Shown here one piece after another: positions 38,402 to 47,295 of a stretch of 64,000 nt of DNA. The stretch is from Streptomyces sp. CNH099 (lineage in GTDB: Bacteria; Actinomycetota; Actinomycetes; Streptomycetales; Streptomycetaceae): contig AZWL01000004.1 of NCBI GenBank assembly GCA_000514715.1, positions 310,001 through 374,000 of the forward strand, given 5' to 3'. The notes under the pieces are model-generated. The model was given only the letters and a program-made list of their open reading frames with translations, made no database searches and was not told the DNA's origin. The position numbers and the translations under genes are program-made. Within the stretch, counting starts at the first letter, position 1. Each line of letters opens with the position of its first letter.

Positions 38402-38592
38402 TTCCACTCCATAACTGACTCGTGAGGGCGACATTCCGCGCCGTCCGGAGCGGCTCATTGCGCCACCCCGGTGGCCCGGTCCGTGACGGCCCGGGAACCG
38501 GCGTTCGGAACCTCGGAACGGCAAACGACCCCGGGCGCGCCGCGTTACGCCACTCGTTCGAGGGGCATCGCGTTGTTTGCGAGACTGGCCGC

Positions 38593-39531
38593 GTGACAGA
38601 CACCACGCCCAGGGCCCGGGTCGTCGCGGTCGTCGGGGCCACGGCCGCCGGCAAGTCCGAGCTGGGCATCGCGCTCGCCCGGCGGCTCGGCGGCGAGATC
38701 GTCAACGCCGACTCGATGCAGCTGTACCGGGGGATGAACATCGGCACGGCCAAGCTGACGCCCGCCGAGCGGCAGGGCGTGCCGCACCACCTGCTCGACG
38801 TGTGGGACGTCACGGAGACCGCCAGCGTCGCCGCGTACCAGCGGCTGGCGCGCGCGGAGATCGACCGGCTCGGCGCGCAGGGCCGCACCGCGGTGCTCGT
38901 CGGCGGCTCCGGCCTGTACGTGCGCGGGGCCGTCGACGCCCTGGACTTCCCCGGCACCGACCCCGCCGTCCGCGCCCGGCTGGAGGCGGAGCTGGCCGCC
39001 GGCGGGCCCGGCCCGCTGCACGCCCGGCTCGCGGCCGCCGACCCCGCCGCCGCGCGCGCCATCCTGCCGGGCAACGGCCGCCGGATCGTCCGCGCGCTGG
39101 AGGTGATCGAGCTGACCGGCCGCCCCTTCACGGCCGCACTCCCGGCACACGAGTCGGTCTACGACACGATCCAGATCGGCGTCGCCGTGCCGCGCCCCGA
39201 GCTGGCCGAGCGGATCGAGCGGCGCGTGCACCGGATGTGGCGGGCCGGGCTGGTGGCCGAGGTGCGGCGGCTGGAAGCGGAAGGGCTGCGCGAGGGCCGT
39301 ACGGCCTCCAGGGCCCTGGGGTACCAGCAGGTGCTGTCGTTCCTGGCCGGCGAGTGCACGGAAGCGGAGGCCCTGGACGAGACCGTCAGGGCCACCCGGA
39401 AGTTCGCGCGGCGGCAGGAGACGTGGTTCCGGCGCGATCCGCGCGTGCACTGGATCAGCGGCTCGGAGGCCGACCGTGACCGCCTTCCGGACACCGCATG
39501 GGACCTACTCGAACGGTCGGTCACAGGCTGA
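38593..39531 (+). CDS. miaA: tRNA dimethylallyltransferase MiaA
   Basis: A 312-aa enzyme adding a dimethylallyl group to A37 of tRNAs reading UNN codons, the substrate for MiaB. Seen: P-loop VVGATAAGKSELGIALARR, NADSMQLYRGMNIGTAK, HHLLDVWDVTETASVAAY, VGGSGLYVRG and ASRALGYQQVLSFLAGE with the RKFARRQETWFRRD end motif. GTG 38593 gives the standard N-terminus; longer in-frame sequence upstream overlaps the promoter. Confidence 0.96.
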   Translation: MTDTTPRARVVAVVGATAAGKSELGIALARRLGGEIVNADSMQLYRGMNIGTAKLTPAERQGVPHHLLDVWDVTETASVAAYQRLARAEIDRLGAQGRTAVLVGGSGLYVRGAVDALDFPGTDPAVRARLEAELAAGGPGPLHARLAAADPAAARAILPGNGRRIVRALEVIELTGRPFTAALPAHESVYDTIQIGVAVPRPELAERIERRVHRMWRAGLVAEVRRLEAEGLREGRTASRALGYQQVLSFLAGECTEAEALDETVRATRKFARRQETWFRRDPRVHWISGSEADRDRLPDTAWDLLERSVTG

Positions 39532-39638
39532 TCACGTCATGGCATCGGGACGTCCCGGTGGCACTGCGGGTGTTCCCGGGCGTGCCATCATCAAAGCGAG
39601 CTGTGAAGCCTGGTGGTCGCCGGAGGTTGGGAGGGCGC

Positions 39639-40103
39639 GTGGCTATGGAGGCCGGCCCTCGTGACAGTCGACGGGAGCCGCGGGACGACCGGATCGCCGG
39701 GCCCGTGGCCGAGCCCGCGGAGGATCTTGCGGACGACCTCGCCGAGGTGCCGGAGCCCGGCGGGCAGGAGTCGTTCCGTGAGCTGCGTCCGCCGCGGCTG
39801 CTGCGCTTCTGGCAGCTCGCCCCCATCGTCGCGCTGGCCGCGCTCGGCTCGCTGATGTTCGCGTTCCCGCTGGCCTTCGAGTTCGGCGGCGGCGGGCCCG
39901 TCGTGGCGATGCTCGGGCTGCTGATCAGCTGCTGCGCGGCCGGGTGGGCGATGATGGCCGCGCGCCGGGTGGGGCTCGCGCTGCCCGGGCTGCCGCGGCG
40001 CGGCTCGGGGCGGCGGGCGGACTGGCGGATCGTCCTCCTGTACGCGGCCGCGGTGGCGGCCGCGGTCGCGCTGGCCGTCTGGCGCGTGGCGCGGCTCGGC
40101 TGA
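39639..40103 (+). CDS. Small membrane protein between miaA and dapF, function unknown
   Basis: A 154-aa protein with an acidic, charged N-terminal half of about 70 residues (EAGPRDSRREPRDDRIAG) and three hydrophobic helices in the C-terminal half (LAPIVALAALGSLMFAFPLA, VAMLGLLISCCAAGWAMMA, WRIVLLYAAAVAAAVALAV). Start is GTG 39639 or ATG 39645, both behind GGGAGGG. The longer frame from 39498 overlaps the miaA end. Conserved at this place in Streptomyces as far as I recall, without known role. Confidence 0.7.
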   Translation: MAMEAGPRDSRREPRDDRIAGPVAEPAEDLADDLAEVPEPGGQESFRELRPPRLLRFWQLAPIVALAALGSLMFAFPLAFEFGGGGPVVAMLGLLISCCAAGWAMMAARRVGLALPGLPRRGSGRRADWRIVLLYAAAVAAAVALAVWRVARLG

Positions 40104-40189
40104 CCGGCCGCGGCCCGGTCCCACCGGCCCGCTTCCCGCGGTTCTCCGGCCGTCCGGGCGCTGTCGGTGCGGGCGGTTACGATCGCAGA

Positions 40190-41056
40190 GTGAGCACCGA
40201 GCAGCTGCACTTCCTCAAGGGACACGGCACCGAGAACGACTTCGTGATCGTCCCGGACCCCGCCGGTCTCATCGACCTGTCCGCCGCCGACGTGGCCCGG
40301 CTGTGCGACCGCAGGGCGGGCGTCGGCGCCGACGGCCTGCTGCGGGTCGTGCGGTCCGACGCGCACCCGGAGGGGCGGCGGATGGCCGCCGAGGCCGAGT
40401 GGTTCATGGACTACCGCAACGCGGACGGGAGCCTCGCCGAGATGTGCGGGAACGGGGTGCGGGTCTTCGCCCGCTACCTGCAGCGCGCCGGGCTCGTGGA
40501 AACCGGCGACCTGGCGGTGGGCACGCGCGCGGGGACGCGGCGGGTGCACCTGGCGAAGGACGGCGACGTGACGGTCGCCATGGGCCGGGCGGTGCTCGCG
40601 GAGGGCCCGGACACCGACGTCACGGTCACGGTGGACGGGCGCAGCTGGCCCGCGCGCAACGTCGGGATGGGCAATCCGCACGCGGTGGCGTTCGTCGCCG
40701 ACCTGGCGGACGCGGGACGGCTGTACGAGCCGCCGGGGGTCACGCCGGCGTCGGCGTATCCCGCGGGCGTGAACGTGGAGTTCGTCGTCGACCGCGGCCC
40801 GCGGCACGTGGCGATGCGGGTCCACGAGCGCGGCTCTGGTGAGACCCGCTCGTGCGGTACGGGCGCGTGTGCGGTGGCCGTCGCCGCCGCCCGCCGCGAC
40901 GGCGCGGACCCGGCGGCGACGGGCCGCCCGGAGACGTACACGGTGGACGTGCCCGGCGGGCGGCTGGTGGTGACCGAACACCCCGACGGCGAGGTGGAGA
41001 TGACGGGCCCGGCGGTCATCGTCGCCGAAGGCGACACGGCCCCCGGCTGGCTGTAG
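40190..41056 (+). CDS. dapF: Diaminopimelate epimerase DapF
   Basis: A 288-aa epimerase making meso-diaminopimelate for lysine or peptidoglycan precursors (streptomycete walls use LL-DAP, still via this enzyme for lysine). Seen: FLKGHGTENDFVIVPDP, catalytic Cys 1 in SLAEMCGNGVRVFARY, the GMGNPHAVAFV loop, and catalytic Cys 2 in ETRSCGTGACAVAVAAA. GTG 40190 sets the standard start. Lies about 90 bp after the membrane protein gene. Confidence 0.96.
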   Translation: MSTEQLHFLKGHGTENDFVIVPDPAGLIDLSAADVARLCDRRAGVGADGLLRVVRSDAHPEGRRMAAEAEWFMDYRNADGSLAEMCGNGVRVFARYLQRAGLVETGDLAVGTRAGTRRVHLAKDGDVTVAMGRAVLAEGPDTDVTVTVDGRSWPARNVGMGNPHAVAFVADLADAGRLYEPPGVTPASAYPAGVNVEFVVDRGPRHVAMRVHERGSGETRSCGTGACAVAVAAARRDGADPAATGRPETYTVDVPGGRLVVTEHPDGEVEMTGPAVIVAEGDTAPGWL

Positions 41057-41098
41057 GGCACCGCACCGCTCCCCTGCCGCTCCCCCCCCGCTGCTCCG

Positions 41099-42685
41099 CT
41101 AGTCCTCCGCGTCGTCGGCCCGCCCCAGCATGCGGTTCGCGCACAGCCGCAGCGACTCCTCGCGTACGCCCGCCACCGCCGCCATCAGATGGCCGTCCGG
41201 GCGGATGTACAGCACCGTGTGCGGGGCCGCGCCCGGGTACGCCTCCGCGACCAGCAGCCGGGCGCGGGCGGGAAGTTCGCCGACCAGCCGGACCAGCTTC
41301 GGCATCAGGCCCGCCTGGAGCCACCGGCTGCGGTCCCAGACGCGGGTGCCCGGGGCGACCAGCACCAGCAGCGGGTCGCCGCCGAGCCGCTCGGAGAGCC
41401 GGCCGGTCCAGCCGTCCGGCGCGATCACCTGGACGTCGGCGACCCGGGCGCCGGCGGGCGTGCCCACCTCCACCGCCCCGGCCAGCCCGGCCGGCGCCGT
41501 GTCGTACACCGGCGGGCCCCCTATCCGGCCGCGGCCCAGGTGGCCGTCGGTGAGCAGCTCCGCCGCCGACCTGCCGCGCACCGCCGCACGCAGGCCGCCC
41601 GCCCGGCGCAGCAGCGTGCCGACCTGGTCGGCGGCGCGCAGCCGGGCGCTGACGGCGCCGCGGCGCTCGGTGACGTAGGTGTCGACGAGGTCGTCGCCGG
41701 AGTCGTCGCGGCCGGCCAGGTGCCAGGCGCGGCCGAGCTTCCAGGCGAGGTTCTCGGCGTCGGCGAGGCCCTCGTCGAGCTGCTGGGTGCCCAGGGAGCC
41801 GACGAGGTGGGCGGCGTCGCCGGCGAGCAGCGCGCGGCCGCGGCGCCAGCGGCGGGCGAGGCGGTGGTGGACGGTGTGCACGCCGGTGTCGAGGAGTTCG
41901 TAGGAAGGGTGGCGGGTGCCCGTCCAGACGCGCAGGGTGGCCTCCAGCCGGGCGACGAGGGCCTCCGGGGTGACGACGCCGGCGCCGGGCGGCAGCAGCC
42001 AGTCCAGCCGCCACCGGTCGTCGCCGAGCGGCCGGGCCAGGCACTCGGCGCCGGGCCCGCTGCGCGGGGTGCCGCGGTACAGGACGCCCTCGCCGGGCCA
42101 CGGCAGGTCGGCCCGTACGGCGGCGACGGCGTGCCGCTCGACGGCCGTGCGGCCGGCGTACTGCACCTCCAGCAGCTTGCGCACGGTCGATCTGGCACCG
42201 TCGCAGCCGACGAGCCAGCTGCCGCGCCACCAGGTCCCGGCGCGGGTGCCGACGTTGACGCCGTACGGCTCCCGCACCAGCTCCGTCAGCCGGCTGCCGC
42301 GGAAGACCTCGACGTGCTTGGAGTTCTCGGCGAGCGCCGCCAGGGTGGTGGTCAGGGCGTACTGCGAGAGGTGCAGCGGGGGCGGCTCGGCCGCCTCGCC
42401 GAACTCCACCCGCACCTGCGTCCGGCCGCCGCGCAGCACGCGCCAGGCGGTGTAGGGCGCGCCGCGCTCGCGGGCGTCGGCGGCGCCGAGGCGGTCGACG
42501 AACGCGGCGGTGTGCGGGCGCAGCACGACGGTGCGGGCCGGACGCGGGCCGGCGGGCCTGCCGTCCTCCTCGGCGTCGCCGGCGGGCCGGTCGTCGAGGA
42601 GGACGGTGGGGACCGCGTGCCGTGCCAGAGCCAACGACAGGGCGAGCCCGACCGGGCCCGCCCCGACGATGATCACCGGGTCCAC
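41099..42685 (-). CDS. Class A FAD-dependent monooxygenase
   Basis: A 528-aa flavoprotein of the p-hydroxybenzoate hydroxylase/aromatic polyketide hydroxylase type. Seen: dinucleotide-binding IIVGAGPVGLALSLALARH at the start, the DG motif WLVGCDGARSTVRK, the second FAD motif LLAGDAAHLVGSLGTQQLDE and a C-terminal thioredoxin-like part (PDGWTGRLSERLGGDPLLVLV). It should use NAD(P)H and oxygen to hydroxylate an aromatic compound, but no pathway genes stand beside it. Converges with dapF. Confidence 0.88.
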   Translation of the reverse strand: MDPVIIVGAGPVGLALSLALARHAVPTVLLDDRPAGDAEEDGRPAGPRPARTVVLRPHTAAFVDRLGAADARERGAPYTAWRVLRGGRTQVRVEFGEAAEPPPLHLSQYALTTTLAALAENSKHVEVFRGSRLTELVREPYGVNVGTRAGTWWRGSWLVGCDGARSTVRKLLEVQYAGRTAVERHAVAAVRADLPWPGEGVLYRGTPRSGPGAECLARPLGDDRWRLDWLLPPGAGVVTPEALVARLEATLRVWTGTRHPSYELLDTGVHTVHHRLARRWRRGRALLAGDAAHLVGSLGTQQLDEGLADAENLAWKLGRAWHLAGRDDSGDDLVDTYVTERRGAVSARLRAADQVGTLLRRAGGLRAAVRGRSAAELLTDGHLGRGRIGGPPVYDTAPAGLAGAVEVGTPAGARVADVQVIAPDGWTGRLSERLGGDPLLVLVAPGTRVWDRSRWLQAGLMPKLVRLVGELPARARLLVAEAYPGAAPHTVLYIRPDGHLMAAVAGVREESLRLCANRMLGRADDAED

Positions 42686-42815
42686 GGTGACGCGCCTCCG
42701 GCGCCTTGGTGCCTACGTACTACGGGGGTTGGAGCCCGGTGCGCGATCACACGGGGTATGCAACCCACTGCCGGACACCGCAGTCAAGCTGAGGGCCTGC
42801 GGCCGCCCCTTCGGG

Positions 42816-43799
42816 CTACGTCCGGCCGTCGCCCTCCCCGCCGCCACCGCCGTCCGGTACGCCGTCCGCGGGGCCGTCACCGTGCTCGGCGCCCGGCACC
42901 CCGTCCGGCGTGACCGGGGCACCGGCCGCGGCGCCGGTGCTCAGGTCGTCGACCGCCGCGGCCCCGACCACCGCGCCGGTGGTCCGCTTGCCGCGCCGGA
43001 CGATGCGCTCCAGCCAGCTCGCGAGGGACGTCAGTATGAAGTTCACGATGACGTAGATCACCGCGACGACGATGAAGCTGGCGAACACGTTGGAGTAGTT
43101 CGACGCCAGCGTGCGCCGCTCGATGAGCAGTTCGCTGAAGCCGATCATCACGCCGCCGAGCGCGGTGTCCTTCACGATGACGACGAGCTGGCTGACGATC
43201 GCCGGCAGCATCGCGGTGACGGCCTGCGGCAGCAGCACGGTGCCCATCATCTGGCCCTTGCGCAGGCCGATGGCCTTGGCGGCCTCGCTCTGGCCGCGGG
43301 GCAGCGAGAGGATGCCGGCGCGGACGATCTCGGCGAGCACGGCCGCGTTGTAGAGCACGAGCCCGGTGACGACGGCGTACAGCGGGCGCTGCTCGCTGTC
43401 GATGCCGGTGTACTCGGAGTAGAACTGGTTCGCGAACAGCATCAGGATCAGCACCGGGATGGCGCGGAAGAACTCCACCACCGCACCCGCCGGCACCCGT
43501 ACCCACGCGTGGTCGGACAGGCGCGCGATGCCGAACAGGGCCCCCAGCGGCAGCGCGATGAGCAGTGAGAGCCCGGCGGCCTTCAGCGTCTCCCCGAGCC
43601 CCGGCAGCAGGTACGTGGTCCACGCCTGCGAGTCCGTGAAGAACGGCTCCCACAGCGCCCATTCGAGCTGGTTCTTCTCTTCCAGCTTGTCGGCGACCCA
43701 CCACACGCCGAGCGCCAGCACGACGAGGAAGAGGACGCTGTAGATGACGTTGCGCGCCTTGGCCCGCGGCCCGGGCGCGTCGTAGAGAACGGAACTCAT
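42816..43799 (-). CDS. gluD: Glutamate ABC transporter permease GluD
   Basis: A 327-aa permease of the His/Glu/Gln family. Seen: hydrophobic helix VIYSVLFLVVLALGVWWVA, TLKAAGLSLLIALPLGALFG, the EAA loop AEIVRAGILSLPRGQSEAAK with IGLRKGQMMGTVLLPQA, and final helices. The C-terminal 70 residues are a Gly/Ala/Asp tail in the cytoplasm. ATG overlaps the gluC stop (ATGA). Last gene of the gluABCD operon on the minus strand. Confidence 0.92.
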   Translation of the reverse strand: MSSVLYDAPGPRAKARNVIYSVLFLVVLALGVWWVADKLEEKNQLEWALWEPFFTDSQAWTTYLLPGLGETLKAAGLSLLIALPLGALFGIARLSDHAWVRVPAGAVVEFFRAIPVLILMLFANQFYSEYTGIDSEQRPLYAVVTGLVLYNAAVLAEIVRAGILSLPRGQSEAAKAIGLRKGQMMGTVLLPQAVTAMLPAIVSQLVVIVKDTALGGVMIGFSELLIERRTLASNYSNVFASFIVVAVIYVIVNFILTSLASWLERIVRRGKRTTGAVVGAAAVDDLSTGAAAGAPVTPDGVPGAEHGDGPADGVPDGGGGGEGDGRT

Positions 43800-44467
43800 C
43801 GCCTGACCGCCACCTTCTTGCCGACCCAGCCGAGGAAGAGCCCGGTCGGCAGGGTCAGCACGACGAAGCCGAGCGCGAAGATCGCCGAGATGAGGAGGAG
43901 CTGCGCCTCGTTCTCGATCATTTCCTTCATGAGCAGGGACGCCTCGGCGACCCCGATGGCCGCCGCCACCGTGGTGTTCTTGGTGAGGGCGATGAGGACG
44001 TTGGTGAGCGGGCCGACGACCGAGCGGAACGCCTGGGGCAGCACGATGAGCCGGAGGACCTGGGTGAAGCTCAGCCCGATGGCGCGGGCGGCCTCCGCCT
44101 GCCCGACCGGCACCGTGTTGATGCCCGACCGCAGCGCCTCGCAGACGAACGCGGAGGTGTACGCGGACAGTCCGAGCACCGCGAGCCGGAAGTACTGGGC
44201 GTCGAAGTTGCCGCGCGCGCCCATCGTGACGCCGAAGACGTCGGCGAGCCCGAGTGCGCAGAAGACGATGATGACCGTCAGGGGGATGTTCCGGACGACG
44301 TTCACGTAGACCGCGCCGAAACCCCGCATGAGCGGCACGGGGCTGACCCGCATGCCCGCCAGAACCGTCCCCCAGACCAGGGAGAACAGGCCGGACAGCA
44401 GGGTGAGTTTCACCGTGACCCAGAACGCGTCCAGGATCTGTGAGTCGTATTCGGAAATGATGTCCAA
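43796..44467 (-). CDS. gluC: Glutamate ABC transporter permease GluC
   Basis: A 223-aa permease. Seen: FWVTVKLTLLSGLFSLVWG, the NVVRNIPLTVIIVFCALGL segment, and the EAA loop EALRSGINTVPVGQAEAARA with IGLSFTQVLRLIVLPQA that docks on the GluA ATPase. Forms a heterodimer with GluD. It is separated from gluB by 115 bp that holds two stem-loops, and overlaps gluD by 4 bp. Confidence 0.93.
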   Translation of the reverse strand: MDIISEYDSQILDAFWVTVKLTLLSGLFSLVWGTVLAGMRVSPVPLMRGFGAVYVNVVRNIPLTVIIVFCALGLADVFGVTMGARGNFDAQYFRLAVLGLSAYTSAFVCEALRSGINTVPVGQAEAARAIGLSFTQVLRLIVLPQAFRSVVGPLTNVLIALTKNTTVAAAIGVAEASLLMKEMIENEAQLLLISAIFALGFVVLTLPTGLFLGWVGKKVAVRR

Positions 44468-44500
44468 CGTCAGTCCAGCGCTCTCGCCTCAAGTGGGCAC

Positions 44501-44535
44501 GGTGGTGTGCCACCCGGGCCGGGCGGCACACCACC
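44501..44535 (-). promoter_or_regulatory. Intercistronic stem-loop 1 between gluB and gluC
   Basis: Nearly palindromic 35 bp; the arms begin GGTGGTGTGCC. Read as glu mRNA (minus strand) the only arm mismatch becomes a G-U pair, so about 16 bp can pair around a 3-nt loop. Likely attenuates transcription or protects the gluAB part of the message. Confidence 0.6.
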
Positions 44536-44550
44536 GCTCTGACAGTGCGG

Positions 44551-44577
44551 CGCACCGCCGCGGCGGGCGGCGGTGCG
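44551..44577 (-). promoter_or_regulatory. Intercistronic stem-loop 2 just after gluB
   Basis: Perfect 11-bp arms (CGCACCGCCGC and complement) around a 5-nt loop, 6 bp beyond the gluB stop. Together with stem-loop 1 it fits partial termination or 3'-end protection giving more binding protein than permease. Confidence 0.6.
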
Positions 44578-44582
44578 TGCGG

Positions 44583-45428
44583 TCACTCCTTGATGTCGCC
44601 GATCTTCGGCGCGGGCTCGTAGTCGTAGTTCGCGGGGCCGAGGTTGGCGTCCATGAACTTCTCCCAGGAGCCGTCGGAGACCATCTTCTCCAGGGCGGCG
44701 TCGATGTCGCTCTTCATCTTCTCGTCGCCCTTCTGGACGCCGATGCCGTAGTTCTCGTTGCTCAGGTTCAGCCCGGCGAGCTTGAACTTGCCCTTGTTCT
44801 CGTCCTGCGCGGCGTAGCCGGCGAGGATCGAGTCGTCGGTGGTCAGGGCGTCGATCGAGCCGTTGGCGACGGCGTCGAGGCACTCGGAGTAGCCGGCGCG
44901 CTCGGCGAGCTGGGCCTTCGGCGCGATGGTGTCCTTGACGTTCTGCGCCGAGGTGGAGCCGGTGACCGAGCAGAGGGTCTTGCCGTTGAGGTCCGCGCCC
45001 TTGGCGATGTCGTCGTCGGCGCGGATCAGCAGGTCCTGGTGGGCCAGCAGGTACGGGCCGGCGAAGTCGACCTTCTGCGCCCGCTCGTCCGTGATCGAGT
45101 AGGTGGCGGCGATCATGTCGACGTCGCCGCGCTCCAGCATGGTCTCGCGGTCGGCGCTGATCGCCTCCTTCCACTCGATCTGGTCCGCGGAGTAGCCGAG
45201 TTCCTTGGCGACGTACGTGGCGACGTCCACGTCGAAGCCCGAGTACGAGCCGTCGGGCTCCTTCAGGCCGAGACCGGGCTGGTCGAACTTGATGCCGACG
45301 GTGATCGAGTCCTTGCTGCCGCCGTCACCGCTGTCGCCGCTGTCGTCGTCGTCGGAGCCGCAGGCGGCCGCGGTGACGGAGAGGGCGAGTGCACAGGCCG
45401 CGGCTGCGCTGACCTTGCGGAGATTCAT
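44583..45428 (-). CDS. gluB: Glutamate ABC transporter binding lipoprotein GluB
   Basis: A 281-aa extracellular binding protein. Seen: signal MNLRKVSAAAACALALSVTA then AAACGSDDDD with the lipid-anchored Cys near residue 23, an Asp/Gly/Ser linker, and the SBP family 3 motifs ITVGIKFDQPGLG, GFDVDVATYVAKELG, DMIAATYSITDERAQKVDFA and GSTSAQNV. The start MNLRK (45428) was chosen over MLTMN (45437), because AAGGA lies right before the latter and at good spacing from the former. It delivers glutamate to GluCD. Confidence 0.93.
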   Translation of the reverse strand: MNLRKVSAAAACALALSVTAAACGSDDDDSGDSGDGGSKDSITVGIKFDQPGLGLKEPDGSYSGFDVDVATYVAKELGYSADQIEWKEAISADRETMLERGDVDMIAATYSITDERAQKVDFAGPYLLAHQDLLIRADDDIAKGADLNGKTLCSVTGSTSAQNVKDTIAPKAQLAERAGYSECLDAVANGSIDALTTDDSILAGYAAQDENKGKFKLAGLNLSNENYGIGVQKGDEKMKSDIDAALEKMVSDGSWEKFMDANLGPANYDYEPAPKIGDIKE

Positions 45429-45464
45429 GGTGAGCATCCTTCTGTCTGGTGTGTTGCCGGCAGC

Positions 45465-46244
45465 TCAGTGGTGCAGGATCTTCGACAGGAAGTCCTTCGC
45501 CCGGTCGCTGCGAGGGTTGGTGAAGAACTGGTCGGGCGTCGTCTCTTCCACGATCTGGCCGTCCGACATGAAGACCACCCGGTTCGCGGCGGAGCGGGCG
45601 AAGCCCATCTCGTGCGTGACGACGACCATAGTCATACCGTCCCGGGCGAGCTGCTGCATAACCTCCAGCACCTCGTTGATCATCTCGGGGTCGAGCGCCG
45701 AGGTCGGCTCGTCGAAGAGCATCACCTTGGGCTCCATCGCCAGCGCGCGGGCGATCGCCACCCGCTGCTGCTGGCCGCCGGAGAGCTGTGCGGGGTACTT
45801 GTCCGCCTGGTTGCCGACGCCCACCCGGTCGAGCAGGGCCCGGGCGGAGGTCTCCGCGGCCGCCTTGTCCTTCCTGCGGACCTTGATCTGCCCGAGGGTC
45901 ACGTTCTGCAGCACGGTCTTGTGGGCGAAGAGGTTGAAGGACTGGAAGACCATGCCCACGTCTGCGCGGAGCCTGGCCAGCTCACGGCCCTCGGCGGGCA
46001 GCGGCTTGCCGTCCAGCGTGATGCTGCCGGAGTCGATGGGCTCCAGCCGGTTGATCGCGCGGCACAGCGTGGACTTCCCGGACCCGGAGGGTCCGATGAC
46101 GACGACGACCTCACCGCGGGCGATCGTCAGGTCGATGTTCTGGAGCACGTGCAGCGCACCGAAGTGCTTGTTGACGTTGTCCAGCACGACCAGCGGTTCG
46201 CCCGTCGCCGGAACGGCGTCCTTGGCCGTGAAAACCTCGGTCAT
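45465..46244 (-). CDS. gluA: Glutamate ABC transporter ATPase GluA
   Basis: A 259-aa ATPase. Seen: Walker [22 protein letters not shown]-loop [19 protein letters not shown], signature [16 protein letters not shown], Walker [15 protein letters not shown] and the switch His in [17 protein letters not shown]. First gene of the gluABCD operon, 36 bp before gluB, divergent from the two-component regulator gene. Drives glutamate uptake. Confidence 0.96.
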   Translation of the reverse strand: MTEVFTAKDAVPATGEPLVVLDNVNKHFGALHVLQNIDLTIARGEVVVVIGPSGSGKSTLCRAINRLEPIDSGSITLDGKPLPAEGRELARLRADVGMVFQSFNLFAHKTVLQNVTLGQIKVRRKDKAAAETSARALLDRVGVGNQADKYPAQLSGGQQQRVAIARALAMEPKVMLFDEPTSALDPEMINEVLEVMQQLARDGMTMVVVTHEMGFARSAANRVVFMSDGQIVEETTPDQFFTNPRSDRAKDFLSKILHH

Positions 46245-46426
46245 CCGCGTCTTGCTCCGTCCTCTTCGGTTGCCTGGACCTTAGTGAGCAGCCTCGACCA
46301 GCGTCATCACATCTGAGGGGAAATTGAGCATAACGATCCGGCTGCAATCGGACAGAATGGGTGGTATCGGGGCGGTGCTCTCCGTGCCGGTCACATAACA
46401 GAAACCGCGCGGTGACCTGGCCGGAC

Positions 46427-46457
46427 TTGACGGGGCAGGGCGGTATCCGCGTGTATT
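46427..46457 (+). promoter_or_regulatory. Putative promoter of the response-regulator gene at 46504
   Basis: TTGACG is followed after 19 bp by TGTATT, 47 bp upstream of the start codon. The spacing is slightly long. The other half of the 259-bp divergent gap should hold the gluA promoter, which I could not place. Confidence 0.3.
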
Positions 46458-46503
46458 CCTGTGCGGGCTGAGACGATACGCGAGTCAGGGAACAGGAGGG
46501 TCG

Positions 46504-47283
46504 ATGAGGCTGCTGCTCGTCGAGGACGACGACCACGTGGCCACCGCGCTCTCCGCGGTGCTGGCCCGGCACGGATTCGAGGTGGGCCAGGCCCGCAGCG
46601 GCCAGGAGGCGCTGCAGGAGCTGCTGCACAGCGAGCTGGCCCCGTTCGACGTGGTGCTGCTGGACCTGGGGCTGCCCGACCAGGACGGCTTCGAGGTGTG
46701 CGGGCGGATCCGCAAGCTCACCGGCACGCCCGTGATCATGGTGACCGCGCGCGCAGACGTCCGGTCCCGCATCCATGGCCTCAACCTGGGCGCCGACGAC
46801 TACGTCGTCAAGCCGTACGACACGGGCGAGCTGCTCGCCCGCGTGCACGCCGTCGCCCGGCGCACCGCGGCGGCCGATCCCGAGACCGCCGGCGGCGCGG
46901 CGGGCGGCACGGGCGCGGGCGCGGTCCCGGTCGGCGCCGCCGGGGCCGGCGGGGCCGCGGAGCGGGGGGCCGACGAGCCCGCGGCGCCCCTCGTCGTGGG
47001 CCCGGTGACGCTGGAGCCGAACTCGCGCCGGGTCAGCGTCGGCGGCGCGGAGGTGCAGCTGACCCGCAAGGAGTTCGACCTGCTCGCCCTGCTCGCGGCG
47101 CGCCCGGGCGTGGTGTTCCGGCGGGAGCAGATCATCAGCGAGGTGTGGCGCAGCAGTTGGGAGGGCACGGGCCGGACCCTGGAGGTCCACATCGCCTCCC
47201 TGCGCGGCAAGCTCGGCCTGCCCGCGCTGATCGAGACGGTGCGCGGCGTCGGCTACCGCCTCGTGCCGCCGCCGGCCGGCTGA
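46504..47283 (+). CDS. OmpR/PhoB-family response regulator
   Basis: A 259-aa regulator with receiver domain (RLLLVEDDDHVATALSAVLA; phospho-acceptor Asp in VVLLDLGLPDQDG; VMVTARADVRSR; DDYVVKPYD), a Gly/Ala-rich linker of about 45 residues and a winged helix (VQLTRKEFDLLALLA, RTLEVHIASLRGKLG, GVGYRLVPP). ATG is preceded by AGGAGGG. The histidine kinase gene follows after 12 bp, so they form a pair. A similar pair beside gluABCD exists in S. coelicolor as far as I recall; a role in sensing the transported amino acid is only a guess. Confidence 0.93.
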   Translation: MRLLLVEDDDHVATALSAVLARHGFEVGQARSGQEALQELLHSELAPFDVVLLDLGLPDQDGFEVCGRIRKLTGTPVIMVTARADVRSRIHGLNLGADDYVVKPYDTGELLARVHAVARRTAAADPETAGGAAGGTGAGAVPVGAAGAGGAAERGADEPAAPLVVGPVTLEPNSRRVSVGGAEVQLTRKEFDLLALLAARPGVVFRREQIISEVWRSSWEGTGRTLEVHIASLRGKLGLPALIETVRGVGYRLVPPPAG

Positions 47284-47295
47284 GCCCGGGCCCGT

